This document shows, piece after piece, positions 24,762-31,704 of a DNA stretch of 64,000 nt; position 1 is the stretch's first letter; each line of letters opens with the position of its first letter. Made by a program: the position numbers and the translations under genes. Source of the DNA: an uncultured Christensenella sp. GTDB lineage: Bacteria > Bacillota > Clostridia > Christensenellales > Borkfalkiaceae. The DNA lies in NCBI GenBank assembly GCA_910586245.1, contig CAJUFY010000001.1:248001-312000 (forward strand), given 5' to 3'. The notes beneath the pieces were generated by a model that saw nothing but the letters and a program-made list of their open reading frames with translations, did not search any database and was not told the origin of the DNA.

Positions 24762-26972
24762 ACCGTCCTCCTTTTGGTTTCGATCTTTTTTCAGGAAATA
24801 AGTCAGTCTGAGCGCGTTCCCCACGACGAACAGAGAGGAAAGACTCATGCACGCCGCCGCGATCATCGGATCGAGCGAAACGCCCGCAAACGCGAACGCG
24901 CCCGCCGCAAGGGGGATTCCCACGCAGTTGTAAAAGAACGCCCAGAACAGGTTTTGTTTGATAATCCGCATCGTCTTCCGCGCCAGCCGGAAGGCGCGCG
25001 GCGCGGCGCGCAGATCTCCGCTTACCAACACGACGTCCGCGCTTTCGATCGCGACGTCCGTTCCGTTCCCGATGGCAAAGCCGACGTCCGCTTCCTTTAA
25101 AGCGGGAGAATCGTTCACTCCGTCGCCGATCATGGCGACCCCGCGCCGCACCCCTTTGGGAAGCCCTGCGCTTTCCGCTTTTCGTTCCTTTACGACGGCG
25201 AGTTTTTCTTCGGGCAACACTTCGGAACGGACGAACGCTTCGCCGATGCCCGCCTGCCCTGCGATATACCGCGCGACGGCGGAGTGGTCGCCCGTGAGCA
25301 TAAAGGGCGTTACGCCCAGTTCCTTCATTTCCGCAACCGCTTCGGCGCTGCCCGCTTTCAACGTATCGGCAAGCGCGAATACGGCAAGCACGCGCGTTTC
25401 GTCCGCAAGGAAAAGCACCGTTTTGCCCTCGTCAGAAAGCCGACGGAAGAGCGGAAGCCGATCGTCTAACGCCGCGCCCGCAAAGCGCATCAGTTTTTCG
25501 TTACCGAGGTAATAAGTCCCGCCGTTTACCCTGCCGCGCGCGCCTTTGCCGACGAGATACTCCGCTTCTTCCGCTTCGAAACCCCGCCCGCAAAAGGCGA
25601 CGATGCACTGCGCAAGCGGATGATTGAGTTTGCTTTCAAGGGCGGAAGCGATTTTTTTGATTTCCGCTTCGTCGCCGTCACATTCGAAAAACACCACGCG
25701 GGGCTTGCCCTCGGTGAGCGTCGCCGTCTTATCGAGCAACACCGTGGAAATATCCGCCGCGCGCTGCAACGCTTCCGCATTTTTAAAGAGAACGCCCAGT
25801 CCCGCGCCCCGCCCCGTCGCCGCCATCACCGCAACGGGCGTCGCAAGCCCCAGCGCACAGGGACAGGAAATCACGATCACGCTGACGGCATACCGCATTG
25901 CCGCGGAAAGATCGCGCGCCGTTAAAATCCAGACGACGAAGGTCAAGAGCGCAATTGCAAGCACGGCAGGCACGAAGAAAGCCGCGATTTTATCTGCAAA
26001 CTTCTGAATCGGCGCTTTGCTTGCGCCCGCTTCGCGCACCATGCGGATAATGCCCGCAAGCGTCGTGTCCTCGCCCGTCTTTTCCGCCGCGATCTTTAAA
26101 TACCCGCTTTTCACGAGCGAAGCGCTCACCGCCTTCCCGCCCGCGGTCAGTTCAACGGGAAGGCTTTCCCCCGTCACAGCCGCCTGATTCACGAAGGCGT
26201 GCCCTTCGAGCACCGTGCCGTCCACGGGGATTGCGTCTCCCTGCCGTACGATCACCGTTTCGCCCGCCGATACTTCGGAAAGAGAAACGGAAACCTGTTC
26301 GCCGCCGCGTTCCACCGTTACGGTATCGGGCGCCAGGGTACGCAATTTTTCCACTTCCCGCCCCGTGCGGCGTTTGCTCCTGTCTTCGAGCCATTTCCCA
26401 AGACACACGAGTGTGACGATCATTGCAGCCGATTCGAAGAACAAACCGTGCGCCTGCGGTTCGAGCGCGGCGATCACAACGCTGTATACGAACGAAACGC
26501 CCGCGCCGAGCGTGATCAGCGTATCCATATTCGGCACCAGTTTTACAGCCGCCTTCACGCCGCTCACGAAAAACGGGTAATTGACCGCAAGGATCGCCAG
26601 CGTGAGCGCAATCTGAAATCCGTTGTTCCACCAACCGTGCGGTACGATTGCATTGCTGATCATATGCCCCATCGCAAGATACATTTCGGGGATCATGAGC
26701 GCGAGAGAAATCAAAAACCGCACGGGCAGCGTGAGCCCCCGTTTTTTCTTTTCGGGCGCTTTCCCGAAGTCGTACGCGCCGTAACCGAGCGATTTCACCG
26801 CGGAAGCGATCTTCTCTTCGCTCAGTTTTTCCCCGTCGAACTCCACGTCCAACGTTTCCGCCATCAAAGAAACCCCGCACGCCGTCACGCCGTCCAGTTT
26901 TTTTACCGTGCGCTCGATCCCCGAAGCGCACGCCGCGCAGGTCATGCCCGTCACGGTAAAACGTTTTTTCAT
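24552..26972 (-). CDS. copA: Copper P1B-type ATPase with C-terminal CopZ-like domain
   Basis: An 806-residue Cu+ exporter. N-terminal heavy-metal domain (GMTCAAC, residues 9-15), TGES actuator motif, membrane CPC, HP motif (NHPLAQ), GDGVNDSPAL and the copper-type YN and MSLSS motifs in the last helices. The phosphorylation motif reads DKTAT (Asp414, Ala417) where the family has an almost invariant DKTGT. A second metal-binding domain (GMMCMHC) is fused at residues 738-806. The ATG at 26972 overlaps csoR by four bases (ATGA), so copA is controlled with csoR by copper. Confidence 0.95.
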   Translation of the reverse strand: MKKRFTVTGMTCAACASGIERTVKKLDGVTACGVSLMAETLDVEFDGEKLSEEKIASAVKSLGYGAYDFGKAPEKKKRGLTLPVRFLISLALMIPEMYLAMGHMISNAIVPHGWWNNGFQIALTLAILAVNYPFFVSGVKAAVKLVPNMDTLITLGAGVSFVYSVVIAALEPQAHGLFFESAAMIVTLVCLGKWLEDRSKRRTGREVEKLRTLAPDTVTVERGGEQVSVSLSEVSAGETVIVRQGDAIPVDGTVLEGHAFVNQAAVTGESLPVELTAGGKAVSASLVKSGYLKIAAEKTGEDTTLAGIIRMVREAGASKAPIQKFADKIAAFFVPAVLAIALLTFVVWILTARDLSAAMRYAVSVIVISCPCALGLATPVAVMAATGRGAGLGVLFKNAEALQRAADISTVLLDKTATLTEGKPRVVFFECDGDEAEIKKIASALESKLNHPLAQCIVAFCGRGFEAEEAEYLVGKGARGRVNGGTYYLGNEKLMRFAGAALDDRLPLFRRLSDEGKTVLFLADETRVLAVFALADTLKAGSAEAVAEMKELGVTPFMLTGDHSAVARYIAGQAGIGEAFVRSEVLPEEKLAVVKERKAESAGLPKGVRRGVAMIGDGVNDSPALKEADVGFAIGNGTDVAIESADVVLVSGDLRAAPRAFRLARKTMRIIKQNLFWAFFYNCVGIPLAAGAFAFAGVSLDPMIAAACMSLSSLFVVGNALRLTYFLKKDRNQKEDGMKKTLKIEGMMCMHCVKRVESALKAVEGVERADVNLKKKRADVTLNGDVSDEMLVSVVKEAGYEAQKAE

Positions 26973-27274
26973 TGAAACCTCTTTACGAGTTCCGCCAGTT
27001 CGTCTACGACTTCCGTATCGCCCGCCTGCACCGCGGAAACGAAACACGTGTGCATATGCGTATTCAAGATGAGATTGGCAATCGACTTCACCGCTTTGTC
27101 CGCCGCGGCGAGCTGCATTAAAACGTCGCCGCAGTAGCGGTCTTCTTCGATCATGGTCTTGATCCCGCACAACTGCCCGATGACGATGTTCATCCGTTTG
27201 AGAAGCGATTTTTTCTCTTCTTCGCTGCGGATCGTTTTTTTATCCGAATGATTGCTGCAACATTCCATCTTCAT
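26969..27274 (-). CDS. csoR: Copper-sensing transcriptional repressor CsoR
   Basis: A 101-residue helical DUF156 repressor. The Cu+ ligands Cys-His-Cys are seen in DRYCGDVL and NTHMHTC, with the flanking Lys/Arg residues of the family. Without copper it should bind the palindrome at 27289-27307 and silence csoR-copA; Cu+ releases it. An extra CC pair occurs at the N terminus (MKMECCSNH). Start supported by AAGAGG. Confidence 0.94.
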   Translation of the reverse strand: MKMECCSNHSDKKTIRSEEEKKSLLKRMNIVIGQLCGIKTMIEEDRYCGDVLMQLAAADKAVKSIANLILNTHMHTCFVSAVQAGDTEVVDELAELVKRFQ

Positions 27275-27288
27275 ACCTCTTTTTCGAT

Positions 27289-27307
27289 AATACCCTTAGG
27301 GGGTATT
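27289..27307. promoter_or_regulatory. CsoR operator
   Basis: Inverted repeat AATACCC (27289-27295) - 5 bases - GGGTATT (27301-27307), the GC-centred TACCC/GGGTA dyad known for CsoR. It covers the expected transcription start of csoR-copA. Confidence 0.82.
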
Positions 27308-27310
27308 TTT

Positions 27311-27339
27311 ATTATAGCGCGGAAAACGCAATTTGTCAA
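27311..27339 (-). promoter_or_regulatory. Sigma-A promoter of csoR-copA
   Basis: Perfect consensus: TTGACA (27334-27339), 17-base spacer, TATAAT (27311-27316), immediately followed by the CsoR operator. A strong promoter held by a repressor. Confidence 0.88.
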
Positions 27340-27355
27340 GTGAAAAATAAAAAAA

Positions 27356-27381
27356 AGCGAACGGGATTCCGTCCGCTTTTT
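27356..27381 (-). terminator. Intrinsic terminator of yceD-rpmF
   Basis: Stem AGCG-ACGG / CCGT-CGCT with one internal mismatch, GATT loop, flanked by A- and T-tracts on both sides, 18 bases after the rpmF stop. Confidence 0.75.
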
Positions 27382-27398
27382 CATTCGATTGAAAAAGA

Positions 27399-27587
27399 TC
27401 AGTTCTTTTCTTCTTTCTGCGCCACGACTTCTTTTCCGTCGTAATAACCGCAATTTTTGCACACTCTGTGCGATTCTTTGAGTTCGTGGCAGTGCGGGCA
27501 CTCCACCAAATTCGCCGCGGTTGCCTTGTAGTTTGCAAAACGCTTGTCCGTTCTGCTCTTCGATTGTTTTCTCTTGGGTACAGCCAT
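27399..27587 (-). CDS. rpmF: 50S ribosomal protein L32
   Basis: A 62-residue L32 with the MAVPKRKQSKSR start and a C-x2-C...C-x2-C zinc ribbon (CPHCHELKESHRVCKNCG). It lies 19 bases after yceD, the usual pairing. Confidence 0.96.
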   Translation of the reverse strand: MAVPKRKQSKSRTDKRFANYKATAANLVECPHCHELKESHRVCKNCGYYDGKEVVAQKEEKN

Positions 27588-27606
27588 CGTATCACCTCTT
27601 TATGCT

Positions 27607-28014
27607 TTATTCTTTCTCCCCTTCGGGAACACACGCCCCGCAGAGAAGCCGCGGGGGAAGCGCGAACGCCAACGCGTCGCGGAGGAACTCTTCGAGCGAA
27701 ATCCTGCCGTTTGCATAGCCGTAGGTTTCGCCGTCGCCCTCGCCCGGTTCGAAAACGCCTTCCGCTTCCGCCGTAAACGTCTGCTCGGCTTCGGCAAGAC
27801 ACCGCGAGCAAGCGCCTTTCAGCGTAAACGTAATGCGCCCTTTTACTTCCACCGTATCGTCCTCGGAAATTTCGTAAGCAAATTCCGCCTTGACCGGCGC
27901 GGAAAACTCCACGTACGGGATATCGAGCAGATCTTCCGCTTCGTATTCGAAGGAAAGCGTACCCGAATCTATATTTTTTGCGGTTTGACTACGAACGTCT
28001 ATCTTAGGGAACAT
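27607..28014 (-). CDS. yceD: DUF177/YceD-family protein
   Basis: A 135-residue YceD with the conserved CSRCL motif near residue 70 and a C-terminal Cys (LLCGACVPEG). The family accompanies rpmF across bacteria and is linked to 23S rRNA/ribosome assembly. A consensus promoter ends 11 bases before the ATG, so the mRNA leader would be only about five bases and no Shine-Dalgarno is visible. Confidence 0.9.
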   Translation of the reverse strand: MFPKIDVRSQTAKNIDSGTLSFEYEAEDLLDIPYVEFSAPVKAEFAYEISEDDTVEVKGRITFTLKGACSRCLAEAEQTFTAEAEGVFEPGEGDGETYGYANGRISLEEFLRDALAFALPPRLLCGACVPEGEKE

Positions 28015-28025
28015 TGACTGGAAAA

Positions 28026-28054
28026 AGTATAAAATATTTGCGCGGGTTTGTCAA
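28026..28054 (-). promoter_or_regulatory. Sigma-A promoter of yceD-rpmF
   Basis: TTGACA (28049-28054), 17-base spacer, TATACT (28026-28031). Expected start near 28019, five bases before the ATG. Confidence 0.8.
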
Positions 28055-28090
28055 TCTTTTTTCGCGTGTGTTTGAAAAGATTTTTTAAAT

Positions 28091-29284
28091 TCAAACAAGC
28101 TCCGCGGTTTCGCGCGCGATCACGAGTTCTTCGTTGGTGGGAATTACGAGAATACGCACTTTCGAATCCGCCGCCGCGATATCGTGAATCGCGCCGTCGT
28201 TCTTATAATCGTTCTTCTTTGCGTCGATCTTCACGCCGAACGCTTCCAGCCCTTCCACCACCGAAGCGCGTACGGAAGGCGTGTTTTCGCCCACGCCGGC
28301 AGTGAACACGATCGCATCCAGCCCGCCGAGCGCAGCCATATACGCGCCCACGTATTTTTTACAGCTGTAACCGAACATTTTAAGCGCGAGCTGCGCGCGG
28401 TAATTGCCCGCCTCGCTCGCCGCGGTCAGATCGCGGAAATCGGAAGAAACGCCCGAAATTCCCAGCATACCGCTCTTTTTGTTCAAATAGTTGAGCCCTT
28501 CCTGCAAATTCATATTCTTTTTGCGGCACAAGAACTCGATCGCGGCAACGTCGATGTCCCCGCTGCGGGTGCCCATCGGAACCCCCGCCAAAGGCGTGAA
28601 GCCCATCGACGTGTCGATGCACTTTCCGCCGTCCACCGCGGAAATGGAAGAACCGTTGCCGAGGTGGCAGGTTACGATTTTCAGCTCTTCCGGCTTTTTG
28701 CCCAGATACTGCGCCGCCGCGCCCGCCACGAATTTGTGCGAAGTGCCGTGCGCGCCGTAACGGCGCACTTTGTACGTCTTGTAATCTTCGTAATCGATCG
28801 CGTAATTGTACGCGTAATCGGGCATCGTCGCATGGAAAGAAGTATCGAACACGAGCGCCATTTTTTTACCGGGCATGACCGCGCGGCAAGCGTTGATCCC
28901 TAAAATCGCCGCAGGATTGTGCAGGGGCGCAAGTTCGGCGATTTCGTCCATCGTCTTCATAACTTCGTCGGTGACGAGCGTCGTCTTCGTAAACGCTTCG
29001 CCCGAAGCGACCACGCGGTGACCGACCGCGTCGATTTCGTCCATCGAAGCAATTACGCCGGCTTCCCGATCGACGAGTTCTTTTAACACGAGGGAGATCG
29101 CCTCGGTATGGTTGGGAAGCTCTTTTTCCACGACGTATTCTTTGCCGTTCGCTTTGTGCGTGAGTTTCCCGCCCGCAATGCCGATTCGTTCGCAAGTGCC
29201 TTTTGCCACGACCGACTCGTTTTCCATATTGATCAGCTGATATTTGAGCGAGGAACTCCCCGCGTTAATAACAAGAATCTTCAT
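28091..29284 (-). CDS. ackA: Acetate kinase
   Basis: A 397-residue AckA of normal length. The ASKHA signatures NAGSSSLKYQ (residues 7-16) and MALVFDTSFHATMP are present, as is GTRSGDIDV. It converts acetyl phosphate and ADP to acetate and ATP, the energy step of acetate fermentation, and follows pta by 30 bases in one operon. Confidence 0.97.
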   Translation of the reverse strand: MKILVINAGSSSLKYQLINMENESVVAKGTCERIGIAGGKLTHKANGKEYVVEKELPNHTEAISLVLKELVDREAGVIASMDEIDAVGHRVVASGEAFTKTTLVTDEVMKTMDEIAELAPLHNPAAILGINACRAVMPGKKMALVFDTSFHATMPDYAYNYAIDYEDYKTYKVRRYGAHGTSHKFVAGAAAQYLGKKPEELKIVTCHLGNGSSISAVDGGKCIDTSMGFTPLAGVPMGTRSGDIDVAAIEFLCRKKNMNLQEGLNYLNKKSGMLGISGVSSDFRDLTAASEAGNYRAQLALKMFGYSCKKYVGAYMAALGGLDAIVFTAGVGENTPSVRASVVEGLEAFGVKIDAKKNDYKNDGAIHDIAAADSKVRILVIPTNEELVIARETAELV

Positions 29285-29314
29285 ATCTATCCCGTACTTC
29301 CTTATGATCCGAAT

Positions 29315-30355
29315 TTAAACCTGTAACGCCGTAATCGCCACCGCGCAAACGATATCCGCCGCCTTGCAGCCGCGCGACAAATCGTTGAGGGGTTTTGCAA
29401 AGCCCTGGCAGATCGGGCCGATCGCCTGGAATCCGCCCAGACGCTCCGCAATCTTATAACCGATATTGCCCGATTGCAGATCGGGGAATATCAGCACGTT
29501 CGCCCTGCCCGCCACTTTGGAATCGGGCGCCTTGATTTCGGCGACTTCGGGCACGAGCGCCGCGTCGAATTGCAGTTCGCCGTCCAGTTCGAGATCGGGC
29601 GCTTTTTCTTTTGCAATGCGGGTCGCTTCCTGCACGAGATTGACGAGTTCGTGTTTCGCACTGCCCTTCGAAGAGAAGGAAAGCATTGCGACGCGGGGCG
29701 TGATCCCGGCGATTTCGCGCGCGCTCTTCGCCGTCGCGATCGCACAGTCCGCAAGTCCCTCCGCGGTATAGGTGGGATTGAGCCCGCAATCCGCGAACAC
29801 GAGCAAGCCGTCGTCCACGTACTGATTGCCCGCCATCGGCGCGACCATCAAGTTAAAGCTGGAAACCGCCGAAGCGCCGGGCGCGGTTTTTACGATCTGC
29901 AAGCCGGGGCGCAACGTATTCGCCGTGGAATGGCACGCGCCCGAAACAAGGCCGTCCGCGTCGCCTGCTTTGAGCATGAGCGCGCCGTATACCGTGCCGT
30001 CTTTTACCTGCTCTCTCGCCTGTTCTTCCGTCAGCCCCTTCGCTTTGCGGAGTTCGTAAAGTAACTTCGCGTACTCCTCCGTTTTGGGGGAATTTGCGGG
30101 ATCGATGATTTCGACGTGCGATAAATCGATATCGGGGTTGGAAGCTTTGATCTGCGCGGGATTGCCGAGCAATACGATTCTCGCGATGCCGTCTTCCGCG
30201 CATTCTTCCGCGGCTTCCACCACGCGGCGATCCTCCCCTTCGCAAAGTACGATTTTGCGGTTCTTTTGCGCCGCGCGCTCTTTGATCGCCTGTACGACGC
30301 CGCTTTCCGTCAGTTTTCTTCCCAATTTTTTTACTTTGTTTAAAATACCTGCCAT
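29315..30355 (-). CDS. pta: Phosphate acetyltransferase
   Basis: A 346-residue Pta of the short, single-domain type. Signatures are VLCEGEDRRVVEAA near residue 36, DGLVSGACHSTANTLRPGLQ and NVLIFPDLQSGNIGYK. It makes acetyl phosphate from acetyl-CoA for AckA. I start at the ATG at 30355 with GGGAG upstream; the longer frame to 30520 crosses the promoter. Clustered with ackA. Confidence 0.95.
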   Translation of the reverse strand: MAGILNKVKKLGRKLTESGVVQAIKERAAQKNRKIVLCEGEDRRVVEAAEECAEDGIARIVLLGNPAQIKASNPDIDLSHVEIIDPANSPKTEEYAKLLYELRKAKGLTEEQAREQVKDGTVYGALMLKAGDADGLVSGACHSTANTLRPGLQIVKTAPGASAVSSFNLMVAPMAGNQYVDDGLLVFADCGLNPTYTAEGLADCAIATAKSAREIAGITPRVAMLSFSSKGSAKHELVNLVQEATRIAKEKAPDLELDGELQFDAALVPEVAEIKAPDSKVAGRANVLIFPDLQSGNIGYKIAERLGGFQAIGPICQGFAKPLNDLSRGCKAADIVCAVAITALQV

Positions 30356-30397
30356 AAAAATACTCCCGAAAGTCTTTATTTTTCTTCCCGTTTCGTG

Positions 30398-30403
30398 TAT
30401 AAT
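30398..30403 (+). promoter_or_regulatory. Candidate -10 of tmcAL
   Basis: TATAAT 74 bases before the tmcAL start on the plus strand. The -35 region is poor. It faces the pta promoter. Confidence 0.35.
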
Positions 30404-30430
30404 AACACTTGGGGAGAGGTTTACCGAAAT

Positions 30431-30459
30431 ATTATACACCTTCCCGTCTGAATTGTAAA
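30431..30459 (-). promoter_or_regulatory. Sigma-A promoter of pta-ackA
   Basis: TTTACA (30454-30459), 17-base spacer, TATAAT (30431-30436), giving a leader of about 70 bases before pta. Confidence 0.72.
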
Positions 30460-30476
30460 GAACAAGAGGAAAAAAA

Positions 30477-31661
30477 GTGAAAATTTGTGCAGTAATTTGC
30501 GAATACAATCCCTTCCACAACGGGCACCGCTACCAGCTCGGCGAAATCAGAAAACTGAGCGGCTGCGACAAAATCCTGTGCGTCATGAGCGGAAACTTTA
30601 CCCAACGCGGGGAAGCGGCGGTTCAGAACAAATACGTCCGCGCGCGGCACGCGGTGGAATGCGGCGCCGATCTCGTGTTGGAGCTTCCCGTGGCGTTCGC
30701 ATGCTGTCCCGCAGAACTGTTCGCGCGCGGCGCTGTGCATATTCTCGCTTCGATCCCTGCCGTAACGACGCTTGCGTTCGGCTGCGAGAGCGGCGCAAAA
30801 GAAGATTTTACTGCCGCCGCGCAGGCGACGTTGAACGAGAGCAAAGAATTCAAAGCCGCCTTAAAAGAACGTATGAAAGACGGCACGTCCTACGTGCGGG
30901 CGCGCAACCGCGCCGTACTCGATTTCCACGATGAAATCGACGAAAGCCTGTTGAATTCCCCCAACAACGTGCTGGGGCTCGAATATTGCCGCGCGATTCT
31001 TTCCGAAAAGGCGGCAATTCAGCCGCTGCCGATTCCGCGCGTGGGAGGCGGATATGCCGACACTTCCCTCTTTAAAAACTTTTCTTCGGCAACCGCGCTG
31101 CGCGGCGCGCTGAACGAAAATTCCCGCAAAGCGAAAAAAGCGCTGGCGCGCAATCTGCCCGAACGCGTTTTCAACGATCTGGAATCGTACGAAGAAATGC
31201 CCTACAAAAAAGCGGCGCTCACGGCGCTCGTCGCCGCGTCTTCCGCCGACGTCGCGCGCTGCCCCGATTGTTCCGAAGGGCTGGAAAACGCGCTGAAAGC
31301 GCTGGCGCGCAGCAATCCCGATTACGATACGGCGCTTACGAAACTCGTTTCCAAACGGTACACGCTCTCCCGCTTGAAACGCATTCTGCTGCAAAATTTC
31401 CTCGGCGTAAAGCTGAAAGATCTGTACGATTATCTCGACGCGCCCCTCTACTGCAAAACGCTCGCCGTAAAAAAGACGGATGCGGAAGAACTGCTGCAAA
31501 CGCTCGCGCAGGGTACGTTCCCGCCCGTCGTGCGCAAGAGCGACTACAACGCGCTCAAACAAGACGCGCGACTGTGTTTTGCGACCGACGTGCGCGCAAA
31601 CGATTTATACAACGCGCTTACGGGCGTTTACACCAACGAATTCGAAACGCTGTTCGTATAA
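30477..31661 (+). CDS. tmcAL: tRNA(Met) cytidine acetate ligase
   Basis: A 394-residue nucleotidyltransferase. The N-terminal HxGH motif appears as EYNPFHNGHRYQL with MSGNFTQRGEAA after it, the hallmark of YlbM/TmcAL, which uses acetate and ATP to make N4-acetylcytidine at the wobble base of elongator tRNA(Met). GTG start after AAGAGGA. It is divergent from pta-ackA, the acetate-producing operon, and convergent with the GH43 gene. Confidence 0.92.
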   Translation: MKICAVICEYNPFHNGHRYQLGEIRKLSGCDKILCVMSGNFTQRGEAAVQNKYVRARHAVECGADLVLELPVAFACCPAELFARGAVHILASIPAVTTLAFGCESGAKEDFTAAAQATLNESKEFKAALKERMKDGTSYVRARNRAVLDFHDEIDESLLNSPNNVLGLEYCRAILSEKAAIQPLPIPRVGGGYADTSLFKNFSSATALRGALNENSRKAKKALARNLPERVFNDLESYEEMPYKKAALTALVAASSADVARCPDCSEGLENALKALARSNPDYDTALTKLVSKRYTLSRLKRILLQNFLGVKLKDLYDYLDAPLYCKTLAVKKTDAEELLQTLAQGTFPPVVRKSDYNALKQDARLCFATDVRANDLYNALTGVYTNEFETLFV

Positions 31662-31676
31662 CGGCTTCGCAAAAAA

Positions 31677-31702
31677 ATCCCCGCGGATTGCGGGGATTTT
31701 TT
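31677..31702. terminator. Bidirectional terminator between tmcAL and GH43
   Basis: Stem ATCCCCGC / GCGGGGAT with a 5-base loop, A-tract on the left and T-tract on the right, between two convergent genes. Confidence 0.85.
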
Positions 31703-31704
31703 GT

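Noticed and set aside
26973..27170. N-terminal extension of copA
   Set aside because: It lies entirely within csoR in another frame; the ATG at 26972 with the ATGA overlap fits the family start.
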